Below are positions 18,092 through 26,511 of a stretch of DNA of 64,000 nucleotides, piece after piece. The notes beneath the pieces are model-generated. The model ran no database searches. It saw only the letters and a program-made list of their open reading frames with translations, and was not told the DNA's origin. Origin of the DNA: Granulicella sp. L56. GTDB taxonomy: Bacteria > Acidobacteriota > Terriglobia > Terriglobales > Acidobacteriaceae. The position numbers and the translations under genes are program-made. The DNA is taken from the NCBI RefSeq assembly GCF_009765835.1, contig NZ_LMUS01000001.1:920198-984197 (forward strand). The letters run 5' to 3'. The first letter of the stretch is position 1. Each line of letters starts with the position of its first letter.

Positions 18092-18686
18092 GACGGGATG
18101 CTGCCAAAACGATGTGCCAATCCGCAAACAGCCAGCGTGTGAAGGCGTCAAAGTATCGGTCTAAAATCCTGTCTTATCGACGAACGATATCAAATCGATC
18201 GCACGCGGTAGTTCTATAGCTAGTTTCTCTCAGGTGTAGCTTCCTTTGTTTGTCATTCCCGAAGGGAATCTGCGTTTTGCTCGAATCACCAAAACTACAT
18301 GTGGAGGAGAGCTCCTCTAGACGAATAATCCGCTCAAACTCATCGATCCCTACCTCTGCAAAATCTGGCTCCAAAGCCCAGACAGGTTTATGCTCGACCC
18401 AACCCATCAAATGCCGAGACTAAAAGACTTAGGAAGTCGATACATCTTATTTGGCAATCGTTTTCCTGCTCTCTAGGATTCATAACCTAAATCGATTGAT
18501 CGATGGATATAGATACCATCAAATACAAATAATTCTGGCTTCTAAAGTAGAAATCTCTTGACAATTAAAAGATAAAGCAGCCTAATCGGTGTGCTTAGAA
18601 AACGCTTACTTCAAATGCTTTGAAGGGAGGCCCTTCTGAGAAGAACCTTCCGATTGTTGAGTAAACATTTACTTTGGAGGCAGATC
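18092..18686. other. Long intergenic region
   Basis: About 595 bp between the ALDH gene and the next receptor. A short inverted element lies at 18255-18269. A 78-codon minus-strand frame (18174-18410) spans that element and looks spurious. The last 150 bp are AT-rich and should hold the receptor promoter, but I cannot fix -35/-10 boxes. GGAGG at 18675-18679 is the receptor ribosome-binding site. Confidence 0.55.
18255..18269. repeat. Short palindromic element ATTCCC-gaa-GGGAAT
   Basis: The local context is GTCATTCCCGAAGGGAATC. This short palindrome with a CATTCCC..GGGAATCTGC context is a recurrent intergenic element type in acidobacterial chromosomes. One copy is seen here. Confidence 0.4.
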
Positions 18687-21600
18687 ATGGAATACGATGC
18701 GATGCAAAATGATCGTGGTGCGTCAATTCTCGCGCTGAAACTACCAGTATTGACTTGTTTGAAAATATGGCTCGCATTGATCGCCATATTCGTGATGCTG
18801 GTCCCCGTGGCGCGGGCTCAGGACAACGCCACCATCACCGGAACGGTGGTGGATTCAAGCGGCGCAATCGTCGCGAATGCCCAGGTTTCGCTGGGGAACG
18901 ATGCAACCGCTCAAACAAGGAATGTTACTTCCAACAATGCGGGAGCGTATCGTTTTGCAAACGTAGGCGTCGGGCGTTATACGCTGAGCAGCTCTGTCGC
19001 GGGCTTTCAAAAATATGTCAAAACTGGCATCGTGGTCAATGTCGCTCAGACTCTCGAAGAGAATATCGCTCTTACCGTGGGCAGCCAGGAACAGACAGTC
19101 ACTGTGACAGCGAACGCTTTGCAGGTTCAGTCTGAAACCAATGAACTCAGTAACCTTATCAGCGGCAAACAGGTCTCCCAATTAGCTACCAACGGCCGCA
19201 ATGTAACAGCGCTTGCAGCTTTGGGCATGGGGGTCTCCAATACCCTATCGGATTTTGGCGGCGTGAATGCGCTGACTTCGAGCAACTCCATCAGCTTCAA
19301 CGGAACCCGCGTCAGCCATAACATCTATCTGTTAGATGGAGGGGAGCTGAACGATCGCGGTTGCGGCGGCTGTTTTAGTTCTCTGCCTTCTATCGACGCC
19401 CTCGCCGAATTCCAGACGCTTGGCAGTAACTATGGACCAGACTACGGCATCGGTTCTGGTGGAACGATCCTCATGGTGATCAAGTCAGGCACTCGCCAGT
19501 TCCACGGGGGGCTGTGGGAATTCAACCGAAATGAAGCCTTCGACGCCAACAATTACTTTACGAATCTGGCAGGACAATCGCGTCCCAAGTTCAGGCTGAA
19601 TACTTATGGCGGCAATATCGGCGGCCCTCTCTGGATCCCCCATATTTATAACGATTCACGCAACCGAACATTCTTCTTCGTCAATGAAGAGTGGAGAAAG
19701 CTGATTCAGGGGAGCGCGCCTTCTGTCGTGAATACGATTGCGGCTAATAATTTTCCTGCCCCCAATCAGTCATTGGCCTACACGGTTGCAGACAAGGCGC
19801 CTATTCCGGTGGTTCCTGCCACCACAGATCCAGCCAAACTCCAGATCTATGCAGCCAACAACCTGCATATTGGACAGCCCTTTCCCAATAATGTCATCCC
19901 CGCAGCCCTGATCGACCAGAACGCAGTCTTAGAGGTGAACGCGGGAACCTTCCCGAAGCCGAATCTAGGGACAAATCAATACATCTCTTCGATCCCTCAG
20001 CCTACGGATGTCCGTGAGGACGTAGTTCGCATCGACCATACCATCAATAGCAAATTGCAGTTGATGGGCCATTATCTCCATGACGCAGTCAGTCAAACGT
20101 ATTATCCGCCGCTGTGGGGGGATAGTACTTATCCGACTGTCGGCACGGCCATGCTCAATCCATCCTGGTCTGCGACCATCAAGCTGACACAGACCTATTC
20201 ACCTTCATTGCTGAACGAAACCGCATTCCTTTACAGCGGCAATACGATTCACCTGAGCCCGGTCGCCGGAGCGGACTCCGCATTTGCGCAACCCGCTGGA
20301 TGGACAGCGACCAGCTTCTTTCCCCTTGCGAACAATGTCGGCAGCCGCATGCCGGAGATTGATCTGCAAGGTTCACCCCTGAATACAAACTGGAGTTCGA
20401 GCTACTTTCCCTGGAAGAACTCATATCAAGGCTATGAGACCCGGGACGATCTCTCCTGGACCCACGGAAAGCACCAGTTCAAATTTGGCGCCAGCGTCCT
20501 GCACGACCCCAAGAACCAGCAATTGCAGGCAAACACACAAGGCACTGCTGCTTTCAACTCCAGCGGCTTTTCCGGCGATTCGTATGTCAACTTCCTGCTG
20601 GGAGATGCGGCAACCTTTACTCAACTGCAATACTTGGCGGGCAAGCATTGGGTCAACAACAATTACGGCTTCTATGGCAATGACAACTGGCATATTACGC
20701 CGCGGTTGACTCTCAACCTTGGTCTTCGTTATGACGGAATGCCACATGCCTTCGAACGATATAACCAGTTTGCGAATTTCGTTCCGTCGGCTTACAACAC
20801 GTCTTTGGGCAATCCTCTCAACCCAGATGGCACGCTCAATCCCGCTTCGCTGACAAGCTTCAACGGCGCACAGTTTTATCTCAATGGCATCAAGGAGGCT
20901 GGCGCGAATGGCTTCTCTCGCGGAGTCGTTCAAAACAGCTACTACACCTTTGAACCCAGGGTTGGATTTGCCTACAGTGCTACCAATGACGGAAGGACAG
21001 TGGTCCGCGGTGGCTTTGGAGTGTTCTATGAGCGAGTTCAGGGTAACGACGTCTATAACGCCGCTTTGAATCCTCCCTTTGCCTACCAGCCTTCCGCTAC
21101 CAATGTTTCCTTCTCCAATCCGAACACCAGTGCTTTGACTGGAATTACAACAACACAGAGCTTCCCCTCTGTTCTTACCAATCTGGAGTATAAGTACTCG
21201 CCACCCGGAACGATAATGTTCAGCTTTGGGGTCCAGCGGGAGCTGGCTCCTTCAATCATTGCTGTATTGCAGTATGCAGGTTCCTTAGGCTGGGACCAGA
21301 GCGATGGCCGGGCAATCAACACATTGCCTTTGACTGATCCTAACAATGCGGCGAATCCGTATGACCTGCGAGAAGGTGTTGCGAATGGAACGCTGAATGC
21401 AAACCTCTATCGCATCTTCCCCGGTTTTAGCTCGATAAACCAGGAAGAGAACGAGACTAATTTCAGCTACAACTCTCTTCAGGCAGGCCTCCGCATGGAG
21501 AACCGGCACGGTCTGACTCTTCAACTGGCCTATACCTGGTCTCATGAGATCGATGAGGTGAGCTACGACCTGAATGGGCTCTCGAATCCATTCAATGCGG

Positions 21601-22181
21601 CCTATGACCGTGGTTCGGGAGGACTCGACCGTCGCCATATCTTCAATGCGAACTACATTTATAGCTTGCCGTTCTTCAGGAACAGTTCCAATGGGCTGGC
21701 CCGCACGACGCTTGGGGGCTGGGAAATCTCCGGGATTACGATTGTGCAATCGGGAGTTCCGCAATACATCACCTATACAGGTGCCGATACTCTCGGTCTT
21801 GGAGGAGGCACGACGAATCGTCCAAACCTGGTGTCGAACATCACCTATCCCAAGAAACGGTCCGAATGGTTCAGTACCAACTCGTTTGCTGCGCCAATCG
21901 CCCCCTGGAATGGCGGTTCAAACCAAGGCTTCGGCAATGCCGGAAAAGATGCGATTGTCCTTCCGGGACGTCTGAACTTCAATCTGTCCTTGTTCAAATC
22001 CATTGCGTTGACCTCCTCCGCAGAGGGACCGAGACTGGAACTGCGGTTTGAGTCCTTCAATACCTTCAACCATACGCAATTCAACGGTGTAGATGCGGGC
22101 TCTGCTGACGCGAATTTCGGGCAGGTAACATCTGCCTACGATCCGCGAGTTTTGCAACTGGGTGGAAAGTTGCAGTTCTAA
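18687..22181 (+). CDS. Oar-type TonB-dependent receptor
   Basis: A 1164-residue outer-membrane receptor. A long signal region contains the hydrophobic core WLALIAIFVMLVPVARAQ, followed by a carboxypeptidase-regulatory-like domain (ATITGTVVDSSGAIVANAQV), a plug (LATNGRNVTALAALGMGV; LDGGELNDRGCGGCF) and a large beta-barrel ending GGKLQF. GGAGG lies 8 bases before the ATG at 18687. An upstream TTG (18654) is less likely. It is followed closely by a TPR gene, with a hairpin between the two. The position directly after the hglS-amaB pair suggests co-regulated uptake, but the ligand is unknown. Confidence 0.9.
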   Translation: MEYDAMQNDRGASILALKLPVLTCLKIWLALIAIFVMLVPVARAQDNATITGTVVDSSGAIVANAQVSLGNDATAQTRNVTSNNAGAYRFANVGVGRYTLSSSVAGFQKYVKTGIVVNVAQTLEENIALTVGSQEQTVTVTANALQVQSETNELSNLISGKQVSQLATNGRNVTALAALGMGVSNTLSDFGGVNALTSSNSISFNGTRVSHNIYLLDGGELNDRGCGGCFSSLPSIDALAEFQTLGSNYGPDYGIGSGGTILMVIKSGTRQFHGGLWEFNRNEAFDANNYFTNLAGQSRPKFRLNTYGGNIGGPLWIPHIYNDSRNRTFFFVNEEWRKLIQGSAPSVVNTIAANNFPAPNQSLAYTVADKAPIPVVPATTDPAKLQIYAANNLHIGQPFPNNVIPAALIDQNAVLEVNAGTFPKPNLGTNQYISSIPQPTDVREDVVRIDHTINSKLQLMGHYLHDAVSQTYYPPLWGDSTYPTVGTAMLNPSWSATIKLTQTYSPSLLNETAFLYSGNTIHLSPVAGADSAFAQPAGWTATSFFPLANNVGSRMPEIDLQGSPLNTNWSSSYFPWKNSYQGYETRDDLSWTHGKHQFKFGASVLHDPKNQQLQANTQGTAAFNSSGFSGDSYVNFLLGDAATFTQLQYLAGKHWVNNNYGFYGNDNWHITPRLTLNLGLRYDGMPHAFERYNQFANFVPSAYNTSLGNPLNPDGTLNPASLTSFNGAQFYLNGIKEAGANGFSRGVVQNSYYTFEPRVGFAYSATNDGRTVVRGGFGVFYERVQGNDVYNAALNPPFAYQPSATNVSFSNPNTSALTGITTTQSFPSVLTNLEYKYSPPGTIMFSFGVQRELAPSIIAVLQYAGSLGWDQSDGRAINTLPLTDPNNAANPYDLREGVANGTLNANLYRIFPGFSSINQEENETNFSYNSLQAGLRMENRHGLTLQLAYTWSHEIDEVSYDLNGLSNPFNAAYDRGSGGLDRRHIFNANYIYSLPFFRNSSNGLARTTLGGWEISGITIVQSGVPQYITYTGADTLGLGGGTTNRPNLVSNITYPKKRSEWFSTNSFAAPIAPWNGGSNQGFGNAGKDAIVLPGRLNFNLSLFKSIALTSSAEGPRLELRFESFNTFNHTQFNGVDAGSADANFGQVTSAYDPRVLQLGGKLQF

Positions 22182-22197
22182 CGTTGCAAATTCAAAT

Positions 22198-22229
22198 CTG
22201 GGCGCGGCAGGCATCTCTGTCGCGCCCAG
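22198..22229 (+). terminator. Hairpin between receptor and TPR gene
   Basis: CTGGGCGCG (22198-22206) pairs perfectly with CGCGCCCAG (22221-22229) around a 14-base loop, followed by TTTATT. It could reduce read-through from the receptor into the TPR gene, giving unequal expression of the pair. Confidence 0.6.
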
Positions 22230-22278
22230 TTTATTGCGCGCTTATCCCCGATTGCGTGGTCCCCCTCGGCAAGCGAGA

Positions 22279-23517
22279 ATGTCAATGGAGATGATCGTGA
22301 AACCGAATCTGCAACTAACAATTGCCCTCGCGGTGGCATTGGGGGCGCTGGCCACTGTCTGCCATGCTCAAGCAACGGCGGCTACAGTGAGTCAACGTCA
22401 GTTGGCCTTCTCATTGGAGCAGCAGGGCAAAAATGCTGAAGCGGAGACTGCGTGGCACGCTGTTCTAAAAGGAACGCCCAATAATGCCGAGGCATATGCT
22501 CATCTGGGGTTTCTCGAAGCTCTCCAGGGACACTACAAAGACGCTGCCCCCTTCTATCGTAGAGCTTTAATCCTCGATCCGAAGATGCCGGGTTTGCAGA
22601 TGAATCTCGGCCTTGCTCTCTTTAAAGGAGACGAGTTGAAGGAGGCGATTCGGGTATTCGACCAATTACTCAAAGAGCAGCCGCCAAACTCACCGGAGGC
22701 GCAACGCGTTGCCATTCTTATCGGTATGGCTCGCTATGGACTGGGTGAATTCGCGATGGCGATCCCCTATCTAAAAGAGGCAACCACTCGCGAACCGCAA
22801 AATCTCCCTTTCCGCCTTCTTCTGGCTCATAGCTGTCTCGCGACAAAGCAGTTCCAATGTGTGCTTGATGTCTATCACGAGATTCTGACCTTGAATGCCG
22901 AATCGGCTGAGGCCGATATGCTTGCCGGTGAAGCATTGGACGAGATGAAAGATCCTGATGGCGCTGTGCGGCAGTTCCGCGCTGCCGTCAAAGCCAATCC
23001 CAGGGAGCCAAACGTGCACTTCGGTCTGGGATATCTGTTGTGGGGGCAGAAACAATACGAGAATGCTGCGGTCGAATTTCAGGAAGAACTGGCTAATGTT
23101 CCCAACCATGTCCAGGCTCTAACGTATCTCGCGGACTGCGACATGCATCTGAATCATCCCCAGGCCGCTCTTCCCTTACTGACACAGGCAATTCAAATTG
23201 ATCCTGCAGTGGGACTCCCTCATCTTGATTTAGGCATTCTTGAGGCTGCTGCGGGTTATCGCGAGGAAGCGTTGCAGCAACTTAAGATCGCCGCAACACT
23301 AAATCCCGATGATATGAACGCTCATTGGCAACTGGCGCGACTTTATAAAGATATGGGCAGAACCGCTAACGCAAAGGTTGAATTCCAAAAGACAAGCGAT
23401 CTGCACAAGGCAGTCGATGCTTCACTCGTCGAACAACTTGAGAAGGCGAGCGCAAATGGCAAGGTCGCAGGGGAGTTAAACGGTGCCCCCTCGAAATCAG
23501 AATCTGTAAAACGCTGA
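22279..23517 (+). CDS. Exported TPR-repeat protein
   Basis: About 412 residues. A signal peptide (LQLTIALAVALGALATVCHA, cleavage near Ala-Gln-Ala) is followed by at least eight tetratricopeptide repeats. Clear units are AEAETAWHAVLKGTPNNAEA, YKDAAPFYRRALILDPKMPG, YENAAVEFQEELANVPNHVQ and REEALQQLKIAATLNPDDMN. The C-terminus is Ser/Lys-rich. It is probably a periplasmic or lipid-layer scaffold acting with the receptor just upstream; TPR proteins often accompany acidobacterial receptors. Starts at 22279, 22285 and 22291 are all possible. A T-rich terminator follows at 23674-23710. Confidence 0.85.
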   Translation: MSMEMIVKPNLQLTIALAVALGALATVCHAQATAATVSQRQLAFSLEQQGKNAEAETAWHAVLKGTPNNAEAYAHLGFLEALQGHYKDAAPFYRRALILDPKMPGLQMNLGLALFKGDELKEAIRVFDQLLKEQPPNSPEAQRVAILIGMARYGLGEFAMAIPYLKEATTREPQNLPFRLLLAHSCLATKQFQCVLDVYHEILTLNAESAEADMLAGEALDEMKDPDGAVRQFRAAVKANPREPNVHFGLGYLLWGQKQYENAAVEFQEELANVPNHVQALTYLADCDMHLNHPQAALPLLTQAIQIDPAVGLPHLDLGILEAAAGYREEALQQLKIAATLNPDDMNAHWQLARLYKDMGRTANAKVEFQKTSDLHKAVDASLVEQLEKASANGKVAGELNGAPSKSESVKR

Positions 23518-23673
23518 TAGCTGGCCGAAGGGAGTTGATGACAGGTATTTCGTGGCATCGTAAAGCCCTCTGATCCGGGAAGAGATTAGGCCTTCCGTTA
23601 GCTCAATTCCGATGCGATCATTTGTTTAAATGCGTCGTAGCGTGAGTGCTGCAAAACCCCACACTTACCTCAC

Positions 23674-23710
23674 AGGCTCGATGGACTTCTTCTACCGAGC
23701 CTTTCTTTTT
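23674..23710 (+). terminator. Intrinsic terminator
   Basis: AGGCTCG (23674-23680) pairs with CGAGCCT (23696-23702), followed by TTCTTTTT (23703-23710). It has the form of a rho-independent terminator for the TPR gene and lies just before the converging AhpD-like gene. Confidence 0.75.
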
Positions 23711-23738
23711 CGTGTAGCGATGATGCCATGCCATGGTA

Positions 23739-24287
23739 TTACGGCTTTATAGACGGGGCGATATAACCGTGCGCGGCAAGGTGTTCGCCCATGGCGGCGT
23801 ACATGGCGGGGTCGCGCGGCTGCCACGTCGCAAGTCCATCCACATAGCGGTTATACATGCAGAAAGCCGCGGCAATGAGCACCGTATCGTGGATCTCCAG
23901 ATCGGTTGCACCTAGCTCGCGAGCCTTCTGCACACTGTCCGGCGAAACGTTCTTGCCGCTCTGTTGTACCTGTCCGGCAATGACAAGCAACGCCTTGAGC
24001 TTGTCCGAAACAGCGGCATGCATAAAGTCATGCTTCACCTGGTCTACCGCGCTCGCGTTCTCTCTGAGGTGTGCGGCGGCGGCAGCCCCGTGGCTAGTCT
24101 GGCAGAAATAACAATCATTTTGACTGGAGACATACGTCGCGATCAGCTCCCGTTCTGCCGGGCTCAAGGTGCTGGGTTCATGAAGCAGTACATGTGCCAG
24201 TTCGCGCATTGGTTTGGCCGTCTCCGGCCGAAAGGCGAAGCCGCTGCTGATCCCGGGAATTCCTTCGGGTAAAGATATATGTGGCAT
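23739..24287 (-). CDS. AhpD-fold (carboxymuconolactone decarboxylase family) peroxidase-like protein, copy 1
   Basis: A 182-residue all-helical AhpD-like protein. The alkylhydroperoxidase relay is intact: Glu47, Cys59, Cys62 and His66 (ERELIATYVSSQND then CYFCQTSH), matching the Glu-x11-Cys-x2-Cys-x3-His spacing of AhpD. A C-terminal helix bears MYNRYVDGL. Expected chemistry is Cys-based peroxide reduction or disulfide exchange, but many family members act on other substrates. It is the last gene of the permease operon, 55 bp after its close paralogue (24343-24912), with which it shares long identical stretches such as DTVLIAAAFCMYNRYVDGL. It has no signal peptide, so it is cytoplasmic. Confidence 0.88.
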   Translation of the reverse strand: MPHISLPEGIPGISSGFAFRPETAKPMRELAHVLLHEPSTLSPAERELIATYVSSQNDCYFCQTSHGAAAAAHLRENASAVDQVKHDFMHAAVSDKLKALLVIAGQVQQSGKNVSPDSVQKARELGATDLEIHDTVLIAAAFCMYNRYVDGLATWQPRDPAMYAAMGEHLAAHGYIAPSIKP

Positions 24288-24342
24288 GTCGATCCTTCTC
24301 TGGCTTAGGTTGTATCTCTCACTATGATGCGCAGACCATTTT

Positions 24343-24912
24343 CTACTGTGCCGCGACCGCGGGCAGGTACTCCTTGCTTACGCTCACGTATCCGTCGCGC
24401 GCCACGCGTTTGCCTCGCTCTCTGTACATTGCCTCGTCCTTTGGCTGCACCGTGTCCAGACCGTCGACATAGCGGTTGTACATGCAGAAAGCCGCGGCGA
24501 TCAGGACGGTATCGTGTATCTCCATATCCGTCGCGCCCACCACTCGCGCGTCTGCTACAGCGGAGGAAGTTACGTGCTTGCCGCCCTTCTGCACTTGCCC
24601 CGCGATTACCAGCAGGGCCTTCAGCTTGTCCGAGATCGCAGCGTTTCGAAAATCGACCTTTACCTTCTTCACCAGTGCCTCGTCATCGCCAAGGCTGGCG
24701 GCGGCAATGGCGCCGTGGATCGTCTGGCAGTAGTAGCAGTCGTTCTCCGTCGACACATAGGTCGCGATTAACTCGCGTTCGCCGGGCGTTAGGGAGTTCG
24801 GGCCATGCAGCAAAATCTCCACCAGTTCATTAAGCGGTTTCGCGGTCTCGGGCCGGAACGCCATTGCGCCTCGGATTCCGGGAAGCCCTTCGGGTAATTG
24901 GATATGTGCCAT
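24343..24912 (-). CDS. AhpD-fold protein, copy 2
   Basis: A 189-residue paralogue of the gene at 23739. The relay is Glu47, Cys59, Cys62, His66 (CYYCQTIHG). The two proteins share their N-terminal pattern (LPEGxPGI..FRPETAKP) and C-terminal half, indicating a local duplication. The start at 24912 is chosen from that alignment and an AAGGA upstream; the frame extends further upstream without similarity. It begins 17 bp after the APC permease stop, so the two are almost certainly co-transcribed. The two copies may form a mixed hexamer or act on related substrates; both suggestions are inference. Confidence 0.87.
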   Translation of the reverse strand: MAHIQLPEGLPGIRGAMAFRPETAKPLNELVEILLHGPNSLTPGERELIATYVSTENDCYYCQTIHGAIAAASLGDDEALVKKVKVDFRNAAISDKLKALLVIAGQVQKGGKHVTSSAVADARVVGATDMEIHDTVLIAAAFCMYNRYVDGLDTVQPKDEAMYRERGKRVARDGYVSVSKEYLPAVAAQ

Positions 24913-24928
24913 GGAGTGTCGTGTCCTT

Positions 24929-26254
24929 TCAGGGAAGAGTTTGTTCTGGAACCTGCGTCGTGACAGATTGCCGCGAAGAGAAGAAGAAGTGGCGGATGGG
25001 ATCTCCGCACAGCACGGCGAGCAGGCCAAGCAAAGCTGGAAGCGGATCATGCATCAGGATGAGCAGGTTGATTGCGCCGCAACCAACGAGGAAGAGAATC
25101 GGAGCAGCGGGATACCACCATCGCCGCACCGGCTCCTTCAAGCGGAAGAGAGAAGCGGCAGAGAGCGCAAGAAAGCAGATTGCCGAAAAAATAATGAATG
25201 AGAGAATGCGGTCGAATGCTCCAAAGCACAGGACCAGCAGGGCCAGACCCATCTGCAACAGGACCGCATTCGCAGGCGTCCCGAAGCGCGGGTGCAGCCG
25301 TCCGAAGATGGAGAAGAATGCGCCGTCCTTCGCCATCGCATAATAGACGCGCGGCGCGGCCATCGTCATCGCCATCATCCCGCCCAGCACCGAGAGCAAA
25401 ACGCAAGCCGAGAGCACTCGCCCGCCGAGGCTTCCAAACAGTGCCTCGCCGAACTGGGCCACGAATGCGGTGTTGGAGACGATGCGGTCGAGCGGCACCA
25501 CGGAGAGAAACGCGAAGCTCACAAGAAGGTAGACTAGCGTCACCAGCAGAACGCCGCAGGTGAATGCCAACGGTAGATTTCGCCGTGGATTGCGGACCTC
25601 GCCGGCAATCTTTCCCGCCTCCCACCATCCTCCGAAGCTGAAAAACGCGGCAACCGTTGCACCCGCGACCGCACCGAAGATCGGTTCCGACCCCGCGCGT
25701 CGATGCACCAGCGGCAGTATGTTGCCGATGGTCGAGTGTCCGGAGAACCACGCCCATGCTACAAGACACAGCAGCACACCAACCTTCAACAGGTTCGCTG
25801 CCGACATCACGCGACGGCTAAGGCGCGTTCCCACGTAGTTGATCCCGGCAAGCGCGACAAGCAAAAGCGCTGGGACCCAAAGCCGCGAACGCTGGGATAT
25901 TCCCAGCATCGAAAAGATGTACGGTGTGGCACCCATTGCTAAAGCCGCTGCGAGACCTGGATCCATCACTGCGGCGGACATCCAGCCGTACAGAAAAGCG
26001 ACGCGTCCACCATAGCCTTCGCGCAGATAGACATACTCGCCGCCCGCATGAGGAAAGCGAACCGCAAGCTCCGAGTAGCAGAGCGCGCCGCACATTGCGA
26101 TCAGCCCCATGCCGCCCCACACCGAAGCCAACAGCGCTGGAGACCCCAGAGACTTCGCCATAGCGGCGGGGGTAAGGAAGATGCCGAGCGCGATCGACTC
26201 GCCCATGACGACGGCGATCGTACCTGCCAAACCCATCTGACGACGCTGTTCCAT
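24929..26254 (-). CDS. APC-superfamily amino-acid permease
   Basis: A 441-residue inner-membrane transporter with about 12 hydrophobic segments. TM1 carries the APC substrate-binding pattern (VVMGESIALGIFLTP), followed by SELAVRFPHAGGEYVYLREG, the conserved loop of LAT/YbaT-type transporters, and FSFGGWWEAGKIAGEVRNPRRNLP. Probable function is amino-acid or polyamine/proton symport or exchange. It is first in a minus-strand operon with two AhpD-like genes and is divergent from the receptor operon, with about 257 bp between starts. Substrate unknown. Confidence 0.9.
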   Translation of the reverse strand: MEQRRQMGLAGTIAVVMGESIALGIFLTPAAMAKSLGSPALLASVWGGMGLIAMCGALCYSELAVRFPHAGGEYVYLREGYGGRVAFLYGWMSAAVMDPGLAAALAMGATPYIFSMLGISQRSRLWVPALLLVALAGINYVGTRLSRRVMSAANLLKVGVLLCLVAWAWFSGHSTIGNILPLVHRRAGSEPIFGAVAGATVAAFFSFGGWWEAGKIAGEVRNPRRNLPLAFTCGVLLVTLVYLLVSFAFLSVVPLDRIVSNTAFVAQFGEALFGSLGGRVLSACVLLSVLGGMMAMTMAAPRVYYAMAKDGAFFSIFGRLHPRFGTPANAVLLQMGLALLVLCFGAFDRILSFIIFSAICFLALSAASLFRLKEPVRRWWYPAAPILFLVGCGAINLLILMHDPLPALLGLLAVLCGDPIRHFFFSSRQSVTTQVPEQTLP

Positions 26255-26511
26255 TGAGGCACCATCCTACGTGCCTCTTCCATAATCGGCATCCATCGAA
26301 AGATTGAGATTGCCGTAGATTCAGGCAATTCCTTACTCCATCAAAGGATCGAACCACAATTCAATCTTCCGGGCGACGACAACTCCGACCGCTGACTGTA
26401 GTGTTGGCACGAATACAGATCAACATGAATTTTTCATTAGCCCACGGCCCCGAAGTGCCGCTTTTTTGCGCACACCGACAACGGCCCGGGCATGGAAAAC
26501 GGAGTGGACGA
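26255..26511. promoter_or_regulatory. Shared divergent promoter region of the four-AhpD locus
   Basis: The 257 bp separate the APC permease start (26254) from the receptor start (26512). Both operons carry AhpD-like pairs, so co-regulation from here is likely. GGAG at 26501-26504 is the receptor ribosome-binding site. I could not fix a convincing operator palindrome. Confidence 0.5.

Noticed and set aside
18174..18410. 78-codon minus-strand frame in the long intergenic region
   Set aside because: Spans a short palindromic repeat and ends in a repeat-derived tail; no ribosome-binding site or domain.
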